A stretch of 64,000 nt of DNA, from NCBI RefSeq assembly GCF_900638305.1, contig NZ_LR134506.1, positions 1,178,001-1,242,000 on the forward strand. Reading direction: 5' to 3'. The notes under the pieces are model-generated. The model ran no database searches. It saw nothing but the letters and a program-made list of their open reading frames with translations, and was not told the DNA's origin. Numbering within the stretch: the first letter of the stretch is position 1; each line of letters opens with the position of its first letter. Both the position numbers and the translations under genes were made by a program. This document shows, piece by piece, positions 27,290-36,218 of this stretch. This stretch comes from Porphyromonas cangingivalis. GTDB lineage: Bacteria > Bacteroidota > Bacteroidia > Bacteroidales > Porphyromonadaceae.

Positions 27290-27787
27290 ATGAAAAGGGC
27301 AATTTTACTAACAGCGATTTTATTTGGATTTGCATCTTGTCAAGTCAGTAAAAACAAAATCACACCTAAAAATGAAGAATCAGACATGACGAATTTAGAA
27401 ATTGTTCAGCAGTATTTTTCTGCATTAGAAAAGGGAGACATGGCAAAAGTTGAGTCTCTTTTCGCCGAAGATTTAGTTTGGCACCAACCGGGCAAGGGGG
27501 TTCAGTCGGGAACATTCATAGGGAAACAAGCCGTCTTTACTCACTTAGGCAAATTGGCAAAATGGAGCGGTGGCGACTTAGGGATCAAAGTCGATTATCT
27601 CACCGACAATGGAGTTATGGTAGTGGCATCCATCCACTTTGCCTTAGAAAAAAATGGGACTTCGATGGCGATGCGAGGTGTGGACTTGCTTCGTTTAGAG
27701 GACGGCCTTATCAAAGAAGTATGGCTTTTTTCTGAAAGAATTGAAGAAGAAGACGCCTTTTGGACAGCACTGGCACAAAGCTATTAG
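27290..27787 (+). CDS. SnoaL/NTF2-like lipoprotein
   Basis: The 165-aa protein has an SPII signal peptide with lipobox FASC, then an NTF2-like alpha+beta barrel: LEIVQQYFSALEKGDMAKVESLFAEDLVW, GTFIGKQAVF, and RGVDLLRLEDGLIKEVWLF. This is the SnoaL-like family, often small-molecule-binding or isomerase-like proteins. As a lipoprotein it would sit in the envelope. The divergent HxlR regulator suggests induction by reactive electrophiles, but that is inference. Sequence is more A+T-rich than the core genes, which fits an acquired segment. Confidence 0.87.
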   Translation: MKRAILLTAILFGFASCQVSKNKITPKNEESDMTNLEIVQQYFSALEKGDMAKVESLFAEDLVWHQPGKGVQSGTFIGKQAVFTHLGKLAKWSGGDLGIKVDYLTDNGVMVVASIHFALEKNGTSMAMRGVDLLRLEDGLIKEVWLFSERIEEEDAFWTALAQSY

Positions 27788-28036
27788 TATTTGACGTATC
27801 ATTTTGGGGACAGCCACTTGTACCAAACCAACAAGACACCAATAATGCCTACTAAGCGACAGACAGTAAGAAAACTCTTTCTTACCGTCTGTTTCCATAT
27901 TTTGCCATTCCCATGTTGGGATTCTGTCAGACATCGGTAGAGCCTTGCAAAGTGACTCTCGAAGTGCCTATCCATATGGGTCATTATGGCTTACGGCTCA
28001 GAGCAAGCGAGCAGGTCAACCGCATCAAAATAGGCT

Positions 28037-28044
28037 TATCTTTG
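28037..28044 (+). promoter_or_regulatory. Internal -7 box of the IS, probably giving a leaderless mRNA
   Basis: TATCTTTG (perfect TAnnTTTG) ends only 4 bp before the transposase ATG at 28049, so the transcript would begin at or next to the start codon. The second copy has the same arrangement. Confidence 0.5.
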
Positions 28045-28048
28045 GGTT

Positions 28049-29137
28049 ATGGATGTACAAGATTATTTTTCTAAGGTAGAAGATCCCCGTGTCGTGAGTC
28101 GTTGCAAGCATAAGTTGAGCGATATTCTAGTAATTGCATTGGCGAGTTATCTGTGTGGAGGCGAGGATTATGAGTCCATGCATGAACTTTGCTTAGAGCG
28201 AGGAGAATCGCTTCGCCCTCTAGTTGAATTGCCTAATGGTTGTCCGAGCGTGGATACCTTCGAGAGGGTGCTCCAACGTATTGAGCCTCAGTCTCTCTAT
28301 GCCTGTCTTCAAGTCTATGGGAAAGAGCTGATTAGCGACTTGGAAGGTAAACATATCGCCATTGACGGCAAACGCCTGAAAGGCTCGAAGAAGAAAACCG
28401 GCAGTACGCATATTCTCTCAGCTTGGGTTGATGAAGTGGGTTTAAGCCTTGCTCAAGAGACTGTTGCCGAAAAACGCAATGAGTTACAAGCTATCCCTGA
28501 AGTCCTGGATAGTCTTGATTTGTCAGGGGCAATCATCAGTATAGATGCGATGGGAACTCAAACCAACATTGCAGAGCAAATTATCCAATCAGAAGCCGAC
28601 TACATCCTAAGCCTCAAAGGCAATCAAAAACACTTGTATGAGGATGTTCAGGATTGTTTCACAGGACAATACAGGTGCCATAGTTATGAGACCTTGGAGA
28701 AAAATCATGGTCGTATTGAGAAGCGAACTTATACCACATTATCAGCATCAGAGGTCTTTGACGAGGAGGAATATGGTCAATGGCGAGGCTTGAGAAGTTT
28801 AATTCAAGTGGAGAGAGAGATTAGTAATTTAGAGGGAGAGACTCGCATAGATAAGCAGTATTATATCAGCAGTTTACCACCTGAAGATTGTCAGTTAATA
28901 GGGCAATATATTCGAGGGCATTGGGGGATTGAGAATAGGCTTCATTGGCACTTGGATGTAACCTTTAGGGAAGACGCTTGCCGAGCTCGTAAGGACTATT
29001 CAGCCACCAATCTAAACACGTTGAGAAAGTTCGCTTTAGCCATTGTTTCTCAGTATAAAGACAAACTATCCTTACGGAAGAGGTTATTCAAAGCCGCTCT
29101 GAATATAGACTATCTCAAAAAGATACTAAAGATTTGA
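28049..29137 (+). CDS. ISAs1-family DDE transposase (copy 1)
   Basis: The 362-aa transposase has the ISAs1/DDE_Tnp_1-associated N terminus (MDVQDYFSKVEDPR, KHKLSDILVIALASYLCGG) and the first acidic site in HIAIDGKRLKG, then IISIDAMGTQ and the late HWGIENRLHWHLDVTFREDACR motif carrying the catalytic Glu. It is complete and looks functional. It differs from copy 2 by about five residues (for example Ser/Gly, Gly/Ser and Val/Glu exchanges). Confidence 0.95.
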   Translation: MDVQDYFSKVEDPRVVSRCKHKLSDILVIALASYLCGGEDYESMHELCLERGESLRPLVELPNGCPSVDTFERVLQRIEPQSLYACLQVYGKELISDLEGKHIAIDGKRLKGSKKKTGSTHILSAWVDEVGLSLAQETVAEKRNELQAIPEVLDSLDLSGAIISIDAMGTQTNIAEQIIQSEADYILSLKGNQKHLYEDVQDCFTGQYRCHSYETLEKNHGRIEKRTYTTLSASEVFDEEEYGQWRGLRSLIQVEREISNLEGETRIDKQYYISSLPPEDCQLIGQYIRGHWGIENRLHWHLDVTFREDACRARKDYSATNLNTLRKFALAIVSQYKDKLSLRKRLFKAALNIDYLKKILKI

Positions 29138-29320
29138 TGCGGTTGCCCTGCTTGTTTTTAGGCCCGAGCGATCTCCCCAACAATAAACGAAGGAGAGTTT
29201 CTCTTGATCCGACAAATATTTCACAACTGTGCCGATCAGGTCGAAGAACCAAAAGTATCAAAGTTGCAGCTGAGACTTTTGATGATGGAACTATCTCCAA
29301 GAGAGCCCTCTATCTGAACA

Positions 29321-30303
29321 TTAGCGCAGATTCGCTCTAAAGAAATCTTCCAACTTATCAAACGGGATCACCCCTGCCTGATTGTCATAGAAGTCGATGT
29401 GGCAGGCATTGGGAATGATCACAAGTTCCTTGCTTTCAGAGCCTATGGACTTGAAAGCATCTTCACTCATATAGCGAGAGTGTGCATTTTCTCCCGTAAT
29501 CATGAGGACGGGGATGTTGATCTCGTCAGCATACGAGAGCAATGGAAAATTCATGAATGAAAGCAATGTCGTAGCTGTCCAGACATGCTCGGAGACCGAA
29601 CGCCCATGCCACCCTCGTGGAGTTTTGTAAAACTCGATATAGTCTTTCAAGAATTGCGGTATCCCTTCAGGTGCAGTATCTGGCAGAGCCTGACCTCTGG
29701 ACGGAGTGCCTGTCTCAGCATCCACCCAGCGAAGAGCATTGATCGAACGCTTCATTTCCAAACGCTTCTCGGGAGTGTCGCTATCAAAATAACCTTTGGA
29801 GAAAATACGGGACATATCGTACATTACCATTGTCGCTACCGCCTTAATACGTGTGTCGATAGCCGCAGCATTCAACGCAAATCCACCCCAGCCACAGATA
29901 CCGATAATTCCTATTCTTTCTCTGTCCACTAAGTGCTGAAGCCCCAAACAATCAACAGCTGCCGAAAAGTCTTCGGTATTGATGTCGGGAGATGCGACAT
30001 TACGAGGTTCGCCACCACTCTCTCCTGTATATGATGGATCAAAAGCCAACGTCACAAAACCCTTCTCCGCCATCGTCTGTGCATAAAAACCTGATGCTTG
30101 CTCTTTTACAGCGCCAAAGCCACCACAAACAGCCAAAGCGGGAGCTTATCGGCTTCGCGATCTTTTGGGGTATACAAATTACCGACAAGGGTGATCCCAT
30201 AGCGATTTTTGAAAGTTACTTTTTTGCATTCTACCTTATCACTCGCGGGAAAAATTTTGTCCCAACCAAAGGGATTGACAGGTTGCTTTTTAGTCGTATT
30301 CAT
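29321..30303 (-). pseudogene. Alpha/beta hydrolase (dienelactone hydrolase-like), frameshifted
   Basis: Two minus-strand frames together make one hydrolase: 30303-30106 (N-terminal beta strands, ending DKLP) and 30136-29321 (the rest). Near 30140 one base is missing. Restoring one G after DKLP joins the frames as DKLPALAVCGGFG, the natural continuation. Downstream, the nucleophile elbow position reads GICGWGG (Cys in place of the usual Ser, dienelactone-hydrolase-like), and the catalytic His is in IPNACHIDFYD. The gene is cargo of the composite transposon. The frameshift could be real or a sequencing error. If intact, the protein would be cytosolic, about 325 aa. Confidence 0.85.
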
Positions 30304-30427
30304 ATTACCAAAATTCTAACTTTATTGTTTGATTACTTTATCATAACTCCAATTGAAACATATGTAACATAACATTCGTTTCATTTGCAAAAGTAGTACA
30401 TTTTCTCAAACAAGCGGCATACTGAAC

Positions 30428-31566
30428 CAGGTCAACCGCATCAAAATAGGCTTATCTTTGGGTTATGGATGTACAAGATTATTTTTCTAAGGTAGAAGAT
30501 CCCCGTGTCGTGGGTCGTTGCAAGCATAAGTTGAGCGATATTCTAGTAATTGCATTGGCGAGTTATCTGTGTGGAGGCGAGGATTATGAGTCCATGCATG
30601 AACTTTGCTTAGAGCGAGGAGAATCGCTTCGCCCTCTAGTTGAATTGCCTAATGGTTGTCCGAGCGTGGATACCTTCGAGAGGGTGCTCCAACGTATTGA
30701 GCCTCAGTCTCTCTATGCCTGTCTTCAAGTCTATGGGAAAGAGCTGATTAGCGACTTGGAAGGTAAACATATCGCCATTGACGGCAAACGCCTGAAAGGC
30801 TCGAAGAAGAAAACCAGCAGTACGCATATTCTCTCAGCTTGGGTTGATGAAGAGGGTTTAAGCCTTGCTCAAGAGACTGTTGCCGAAAAACGCAATGAGT
30901 TACAAGCTATCCCTGAAGTCCTGGATAGTCTTGATTTGTCAGGGGCAATCATCAGTATAGATGCGATGGGAACTCAAACCAACATTGCAGAGCAAATTAT
31001 CCAATCAGAAGCCGACTACATCCTAAGCCTCAAAGGCAATCAAAAACACTTGTATGAGGATGTTCAGGATTGTTTCACAGGACAATACAGGTGCCATAGT
31101 TATGAGACCTTGGAGAAAAATCATGGTCGTATTGAGAAGCGAACTTATACCACATTATCAGCATCAGAGGTCTTTGACGAGGAGGAATATAGTCAATGGC
31201 GAGGCTTGAGAAGTTTAATTCAAGTGGAGAGAGAGATTAGTAATTTAGGGGGAGAGACTCGCATAGATAAGCAGTATTATATCAGCAGTTTACCACCTGA
31301 AGATTGTCAGTTAATAGGGCAATATATTCGAGGGCATTGGGGGATTGAGAATAGGCTTCATTGGCACTTGGATGTAACCTTTAGGGAAGACGCTTGCCGA
31401 GCTCGTAAGGACTATTCAGCCACCAATCTAAACACGTTGAGAAAGTTCGCTTTAGCCATTGTTTCTCAGTATAAAGACAAACTATCCTTACGGAAGAGGT
31501 TATTCAAAGCCGCTCTGAATATAGACTATCTCAAAAAGATACTAAAGATTTGATGCGGTTGCCCTG
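30428..31566 (+). mobile_element. ISAs1-family IS, copy 2 (right arm)
   Basis: Same ends and length (1139 bp) as copy 1, with the right end at GGTTGCCCTG (31566) followed at once by GCAAGCGAG. Confidence 0.9.
30465..31553 (+). CDS. ISAs1-family DDE transposase (copy 2)
   Basis: 362 aa, with the same motifs as the first copy (HIAIDGKRLKG, IISIDAMGTQ, HWGIENRLHWHLDVTF). It is intact, so either copy could mobilise the composite unit. Confidence 0.95.
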   Translation: MDVQDYFSKVEDPRVVGRCKHKLSDILVIALASYLCGGEDYESMHELCLERGESLRPLVELPNGCPSVDTFERVLQRIEPQSLYACLQVYGKELISDLEGKHIAIDGKRLKGSKKKTSSTHILSAWVDEEGLSLAQETVAEKRNELQAIPEVLDSLDLSGAIISIDAMGTQTNIAEQIIQSEADYILSLKGNQKHLYEDVQDCFTGQYRCHSYETLEKNHGRIEKRTYTTLSASEVFDEEEYSQWRGLRSLIQVEREISNLGGETRIDKQYYISSLPPEDCQLIGQYIRGHWGIENRLHWHLDVTFREDACRARKDYSATNLNTLRKFALAIVSQYKDKLSLRKRLFKAALNIDYLKKILKI

Positions 31567-31584
31567 GCAAGCGAGAGGAGTTTA

Positions 31585-31614
31585 TTGTTTATTCGAAGAA
31601 AAGCACTAACTTTG
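31585..31614 (+). promoter_or_regulatory. Promoter of the queuosine operon
   Basis: TTG at 31585-31587, 19-bp spacer, TAACTTTG at 31607-31614. It starts only 10 bp beyond the transposon's right target duplication, so the insertion left the promoter intact. Confidence 0.7.
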
Positions 31615-31647
31615 TGACCCAAAATAACATTCGATGCCGTGCATAAC

Positions 31648-31684
31648 GGCCGTGTATTCTAGAACACCACGTAAAAAACAGGAA
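31648..31684 (+). promoter_or_regulatory. Possible preQ1-I-like riboswitch before yhhQ-queC-queF
   Basis: The leader contains TTCTAG, ACACC and TAAAAAAC in the order seen in preQ1-I aptamers. CGTG (31651-31654) can pair with CACG (31668-31671) to form P1. The A-rich tail runs into AGGA six bases before the ATG, and loop TTCT could pair with it (one G-U) as a pseudoknot hiding the ribosome site. The gene context (preQ0 synthesis, reduction and transport) supports it. P1 is short, so this is tentative. Confidence 0.4.
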
Positions 31685-31686
31685 TT

Positions 31687-32367
31687 ATGAAAGAAAAAGT
31701 ATCCGTCCCTTTCATGCTACTCGGCATATTATTCAATGTATGCCTCATTGCAGCAAATCTTCTCGAAACTAAAATCATCCACATCGCAGGACTCAATGTC
31801 ACCGCAGGACTTTTAGTTTTCCCCGTATCTTACATCATCAACGACTGTATCGCCGAAGTCTGGGGCTTCAAGAAAGCTCGTCTCATCATCTGGAGTGGCT
31901 TTGCGATGAATGCCTTCGTGTGCGCTCTCGGTCTGATTGCGGTGGCTCTGCCTGCTGCTTCGTTTTGGCAGGGAGAAGAGCACTTCAACTTCGTCTTCGG
32001 CATGGCACCTCGTATCCTTGTCGCAAGTCTGTCGGCCTTCCTCGTGGGGTCGTTCCTCAACGCTTATGTGATGAGCAAGATGAAGGTCGCCAGCGGTGGT
32101 AAAAACTTCTCCACCCGCGCCGTGGTCTCGACGCTCGTAGGCGAGACTGCCGACTCTCTTATCTTCTTCCCCATTGCCTTTGCAGGCATCATCGGTTGGG
32201 GTGAGATCATCAACCTCATGATGCTTCAGATCGTCCTCAAGTCTCTCTACGAGGTCATCATCCTCCCGATCACCATCCGTGTGGTAAAGGCGATCAAGCG
32301 TATCGAAGGCACTGATGTCTACGACACCGACATCTCTTACAACATCTTAAACATCAAGGACATTTGA
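31687..32367 (+). CDS. yhhQ: Queuosine precursor transporter (YhhQ/VUT family)
   Basis: The 226-aa protein has about six membrane helices and the family segments [26 protein letters not shown] (Asp and Glu in the membrane) and the C-terminal [14 protein letters not shown]. YhhQ-type proteins import preQ0/preQ1. It is first in an operon with queC (4-bp gap) and queF (34-bp gap). Having both synthesis and uptake genes suggests salvage plus de novo steps, but queD, queE and queA are not in this window. Confidence 0.93.
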   Translation: MKEKVSVPFMLLGILFNVCLIAANLLETKIIHIAGLNVTAGLLVFPVSYIINDCIAEVWGFKKARLIIWSGFAMNAFVCALGLIAVALPAASFWQGEEHFNFVFGMAPRILVASLSAFLVGSFLNAYVMSKMKVASGGKNFSTRAVVSTLVGETADSLIFFPIAFAGIIGWGEIINLMMLQIVLKSLYEVIILPITIRVVKAIKRIEGTDVYDTDISYNILNIKDI

Positions 32368-32371
32368 TCCT

Positions 32372-33043
32372 ATGAACAAGCAAACAGCCCTCGTCGTCTT
32401 CAGTGGCGGACAGGACTCCACGACTTGTCTCTTCTGGGCAAAGAAGCACTTCGAACGTGTCCACGCCCTCTGTTTCTTCTACGGTCAGAAGCACCGTGAG
32501 GAGGTGGAGATCGCAAGGAAGATCGCCGAAGGTGCGGGTGTGCCTTTCGAGGTCAAGGATGTGAGCTTTATAGGTTCGTTGGCGCACAACTCTCTCACAG
32601 ACGACTCCATCCCGATGGATAAGGAGAAACCCGAAGGCTCCGTGCCAAATACGTTTGTGCCCGGACGCAACCTCTTCTTCCTCAGCATCGCGGCGGTCTA
32701 TGCTCGTGAGCTGGGCATCCATCACCTCGTCATAGGGGTATCACAGACGGATTTCAGTGGTTATCCCGACTGTCGAGATGCGTTCGTGAAGTCTCTCAAT
32801 GTCACCCTCAACCTCGCCATGGACGATACTTTCGTCATCCATACACCTCTTATGTGGATCGACAAGGCGGAGACTTGGGCACTTGCAGATGAGCTTGGGG
32901 TGCTGGAGTTGGTAAGGCAAGAAACCTTGACGTGCTACAACGGTATCAAGGGCGATGGCTGTGGAGAGTGTCCGGCTTGCGCTCTGAGAAGTGAAGGGTT
33001 GCAAAAGTACCTCAAAGAGAAAGCCCGACCCAAGACCAAATAA
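32372..33043 (+). CDS. queC: 7-cyano-7-deazaguanine synthase
   Basis: The 223-aa PP-loop ATPase converts 7-carboxy-7-deazaguanine to preQ0 with ATP and ammonia. The PP-loop reads FSGGQDSTT near the N terminus. The C-terminal zinc site is [16 protein letters not shown] (four Cys). Length is normal. It is the second gene of the queuosine operon. Confidence 0.97.
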   Translation: MNKQTALVVFSGGQDSTTCLFWAKKHFERVHALCFFYGQKHREEVEIARKIAEGAGVPFEVKDVSFIGSLAHNSLTDDSIPMDKEKPEGSVPNTFVPGRNLFFLSIAAVYARELGIHHLVIGVSQTDFSGYPDCRDAFVKSLNVTLNLAMDDTFVIHTPLMWIDKAETWALADELGVLELVRQETLTCYNGIKGDGCGECPACALRSEGLQKYLKEKARPKTK

Positions 33044-33077
33044 CGAAGTGCAGACACAATAAAAAAAAATTAGAGAT

Positions 33078-33533
33078 ATGAGCGAACTGAAAGATCAACT
33101 GTCTCTCCTCGGACAGACGACAGAGTACAAGCAGGACTATGCTCCGGAGGTGCTCGAAGCCTTCGACAACAAACACCCTGACAATGACTATTGGGTGAGG
33201 TTCAACTGCCCTGAGTTCACCAGCCTTTGCCCCATCACAGGTCAGCCTGACTTTGCGGAGATCCGCATCAGCTATATCCCTGACATCAAGATGGTGGAGA
33301 GCAAGAGCTTGAAGCTGTACATGTTCAGCTTCCGCAATCACGGTGCATTTCACGAGGATTGTGTCAACATCATCATGAAGGATCTCATCGCCCTCATGGA
33401 TCCCAAGTACATCGAGGTCACAGGACTATTTACCCCTCGTGGCGGTATATCGATCTACCCCTACGCCAACTATGGTCGCCCGGGCACCAAATATGAGCGT
33501 ATGGCAGAACAAAGACTTATGTCTCACGAATGA
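33078..33533 (+). CDS. queF: NADPH-dependent 7-cyano-7-deazaguanine reductase
   Basis: This 151-aa short (unimodular) QueF reduces preQ0 to preQ1. The active-site Cys lies in [13 protein letters not shown] and the NADPH/E-loop motif is [21 protein letters not shown]. It closes the yhhQ-queC-queF operon; a hairpin at 33619-33654 follows the gene by 85 bp. Confidence 0.97.
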   Translation: MSELKDQLSLLGQTTEYKQDYAPEVLEAFDNKHPDNDYWVRFNCPEFTSLCPITGQPDFAEIRISYIPDIKMVESKSLKLYMFSFRNHGAFHEDCVNIIMKDLIALMDPKYIEVTGLFTPRGGISIYPYANYGRPGTKYERMAEQRLMSHE

Positions 33534-33618
33534 AAATCAAGTAGAAGACGAGCCAAGGCTCCGGCCCGTAGACTTGGAGCTCACCCCCCATGTCTGTGAG
33601 CCGACCTTGGCACACACC

Positions 33619-33654
33619 AAGAAGCCCACCCTGTGCGAACAAGGTGGGCTTCTT
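33619..33654 (+). terminator. Hairpin downstream of queF
   Basis: 12-bp stem AAGAAGCCCACC/GGTGGGCTTCTT (33619-33630 and 33643-33654), followed only by TAGTTTC. It is a good stem with a weak U-tract; termination is likely but not certain. The rest of 33534-33869 shows no gene. Confidence 0.6.
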
Positions 33655-33869
33655 AGTTTCGGCTTACCAAGCACCGCAAAGCGGATCGAGGACTCAGCAT
33701 CAAATCAGACGGTTTTCGACAATCAAATCGCACAACGGTTTTGAGCCCCCTTGAAGTAAAGAAAGTAGTAATATGTGCAGTAAAAACGTGAGTCACCCCT
33801 AAGGCCATTACCCAAAGGCTGTCTCGAATCGGGGACTCATGTCATCAGCATGATTTATCCTTGAAACGA

Positions 33870-35873
33870 TCAGTTCATCGCCAAGGCCTTGGCTTTGTGA
33901 CGACTTTCGTAAAGATCTAATTTATTATTGATCACACGATGGTTGTAGTCCTGCGCGTAAGCCTTGAGCATCATCTCGTAGTGCTTTGTATCAACACTGT
34001 CCGAGGGGGCGAAATCAACAGGGTGTTGGACAAGTGGCGAAGGGGAAGAGAACTTGCACTTACCTGTAGCATCCATGAATATGGTGAAGTCCCTATGGAG
34101 CAGGATATGATTGCCATTTTCGTAGTTGACCGCAAAGTGAGGAGCTTCGGGATCAAACATATTTTGCCCATAAGAGATGATCTCAGTGTCGTCACCCATC
34201 AAGTAGAGAAGCGAGGGGAGGATGTCCGCCTGCTGGACGACATAGCGATCTTGGAGACCTTTGAGCCTGCCGGAGGGGTCATGAAAGATGATGGGGATGG
34301 CAAAGCGTCCACCTACGTTTTGATACTCGGGACGGTCGCTCTGACTGGCGTGGTCGGCCATTAGGACAAAGAGAGTATCGTCGTACCAAGGCTCGTTGCG
34401 AATCGCATCGAAAAACATCTTTAGAGACATATCTGCATACTGCACGGCTCTGTGGATGTACTGAGACCCTTCTCGGAACATATCCCCATACTCCTCGGGG
34501 ACGGTGTAAGGAGCGTGCGAACTGAGCGTGAATATCGTGGCAAGGAAAGGCATCGGACGACTGCCGATGTGCTTGGCAACGGTCTGCAAAAACTTGTCGT
34601 CGAAGATGCCCCATGTACCGTCATAGTCACTTTCGTCTGCATGGTCTTCACGCCCGAAATAGTCATGAATACCGATCTGTTTGACGAAGGCATCGAACCC
34701 CATCGATCCCTTGGAAGCCCCATGGTAAAAGATCGAACTATACCCCTGTTTGTCAAGCTGTTCAGGGAGACTCATAAGGTCGTTTCCGGCATAGTGCGAG
34801 AGGACGAAGTTGATCCCCAAAGCCGGGAGCGAAGTCAGTGCCGAAGGCATAGCCTCGATAGACACTCGCCCATTGGCAAAGCCGTACTTGAATACAAAAC
34901 TCTCACTCATCAGTTCGTCCAAAAATGGGGTGTAGCCCGGGTAGTCCGCCACCTCTTGGTTGAGGTAGCTCGTGTACTCTTTCGCAAAGCTCTCGAGGAT
35001 AAGGAAGACGACATTTTTACCCTTGAATGCACCATAAAGACTATCACCCTCATGGAGTGGTCTTGCCTTGTATCGGGGAGAGAAATACTCGGCGACCTTA
35101 TCCTCAGGCAGGAGAGAAAGTTCTTTAAGAGTACTCTTACGAGAAGTGCGGATCATCGTAAAGGTGGTATTGAGGACGAGATCACGATCCTTGGCTTCAC
35201 GCACGAAAATGTTGGCACGGAGGGTGGTCATGGGACGATTTTCGAACCCGATCTCTCCTCGGATGGTCAAAAGAGCAATGAAGGCAAATATACCGACTTC
35301 GACAAGAGCAAGTCCCTTTGCTCTCACACGGGCGATCATGGTCTGCCCATCTTTGCGCTCAAATCTCACCAACCGATAGCCGAAGTAGAGCACCAGCACC
35401 AAGACAATGAATAAGAGGGTAAGTGGCCAAAAAGTGATGATGTACTTACCATAAAGATTGAGTGCACTTTCGTTCTGAAACTCTGAAAAGACACTCATCG
35501 ATGTGCGTTTGAGAGCAAAGGCATAGTAGCCCGTGTCGGAGATGTTGAGGAAGATGTTTAAGACATTGGGGATAAAATAGGTCGCACTTCTCAGCCCAAC
35601 GAAAACTTTGTGCTGTTCCCACCGTGCAGGAAGAAATACCCCGAGCAACAGAAGAATGAAGTAGACGGCATTGGTATAAGCAATCGAGGCGCCATCAAAG
35701 AGCAGTCCGCCGAGGGCAATGTCCACAAAATCTCCTGCGGAGATATGCGCAAAGTACGTATAGTTGTAGAGATAGTAGACGACCCGGCACAAAGCCATGA
35801 TGAGCAGCGCGAGTCCGAGATGGTAAAAAAAGATAAGCTCCCGACTCCGAGTAGAATAGCGTGATTTATTCAT
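33870..35873 (-). CDS. LTA-synthase/sulfatase-type membrane phosphotransferase
   Basis: The start at 35873 gives 667 aa. About five membrane helices occupy the first 210 residues. They are followed by a periplasmic sulfatase-fold domain with VVFLILESFAKEYTSYLN (metal-binding Glu and nearby Thr/Ser nucleophile), FYHGASKGSMGFDAF, SSHAPYTVPEEYGD and LMADHASQ (Asp-His metal ligands). This is the alkaline phosphatase superfamily branch with LtaS, OpgB and EptA-like enzymes. In a diderm Bacteroidetes it more likely transfers a phospho-group to an envelope glycan or lipid than makes lipoteichoic acid. Its gene stands alone. Confidence 0.92.
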   Translation of the reverse strand: MNKSRYSTRSRELIFFYHLGLALLIMALCRVVYYLYNYTYFAHISAGDFVDIALGGLLFDGASIAYTNAVYFILLLLGVFLPARWEQHKVFVGLRSATYFIPNVLNIFLNISDTGYYAFALKRTSMSVFSEFQNESALNLYGKYIITFWPLTLLFIVLVLVLYFGYRLVRFERKDGQTMIARVRAKGLALVEVGIFAFIALLTIRGEIGFENRPMTTLRANIFVREAKDRDLVLNTTFTMIRTSRKSTLKELSLLPEDKVAEYFSPRYKARPLHEGDSLYGAFKGKNVVFLILESFAKEYTSYLNQEVADYPGYTPFLDELMSESFVFKYGFANGRVSIEAMPSALTSLPALGINFVLSHYAGNDLMSLPEQLDKQGYSSIFYHGASKGSMGFDAFVKQIGIHDYFGREDHADESDYDGTWGIFDDKFLQTVAKHIGSRPMPFLATIFTLSSHAPYTVPEEYGDMFREGSQYIHRAVQYADMSLKMFFDAIRNEPWYDDTLFVLMADHASQSDRPEYQNVGGRFAIPIIFHDPSGRLKGLQDRYVVQQADILPSLLYLMGDDTEIISYGQNMFDPEAPHFAVNYENGNHILLHRDFTIFMDATGKCKFSSPSPLVQHPVDFAPSDSVDTKHYEMMLKAYAQDYNHRVINNKLDLYESRHKAKALAMN

Positions 35874-36218
35874 ATATATTACCAAAAGTCAATTTTAACT
35901 TAGCATTCTTTAAGCATTCAGTTTTCAACTTACCGACAAGAAGAACACTTAATAGATTGATAATTCTATGTTTGTGACATTGTGTATTAAAAGGCACATC
36001 TTGAATTGTGCACACAAAGTTACACTTTTCCGGCATTGTTTGATATAATATAACATTATTTTGAAGCATCTAACCCTATGAAAAGTAGGAGAATGACGGC
36101 TGTAATGTTGTCTAAAACGGTATTTTTGGCTATCTTGTCAAAGTTTTTCAAAGACCACCAGAATAACACATTCGACTGGTCAGAATAAGCCATTTAACGG
36201 AATAATTTTAAAAATATA
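35874..36218. other. 345-bp intergenic stretch between divergent genes
   Basis: It must hold two divergent promoters, but I see no clean TTTG-N19-21-TAnnTTTG pair. It is A+T-rich, without a repeat array or hairpin that I can support. Confidence 0.4.

Larger units (their letters stand above)
28012..29150 (+). mobile_element. ISAs1-family IS, copy 1 (left arm)
   Basis: The 18-bp terminal inverted repeats (left CAGGTCAACCGCATCAAA; right, reverse complement, CAGGGCAACCGCATCAAA) match at 17 of 18 positions. The transposase fills most of the element. Confidence 0.9.
28003..31575. mobile_element. Composite transposon: two ISAs1-family copies enclosing a broken hydrolase gene, with 9-bp target duplication
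   Basis: Two 1139-bp IS copies (28012-29150 and 30428-31566) lie in the same orientation. The outer flanks carry the same 9 bases, GCAAGCGAG, at 28003-28011 and 31567-31575, while the inner flanks (CTTGTTTTTA and CATACTGAAC) differ. That is the expected footprint of a single insertion of the whole 3555-bp unit. The cargo is a frameshifted alpha/beta hydrolase (29321-30303). The insertion falls just upstream of the queuosine operon promoter. Confidence 0.85.

Noticed and set aside
27799-27984. 61-codon minus-strand open frame between the NTF2-like gene and the transposon
   Set aside because: Could be a small membrane protein or a relic, but I see no family, promoter or neighbour support.
33870-35873. 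Lipoteichoic acid synthase in the strict sense
   Set aside because: The organism appears diderm, so lipoteichoic acid is not expected; only the enzyme superfamily can be assigned.
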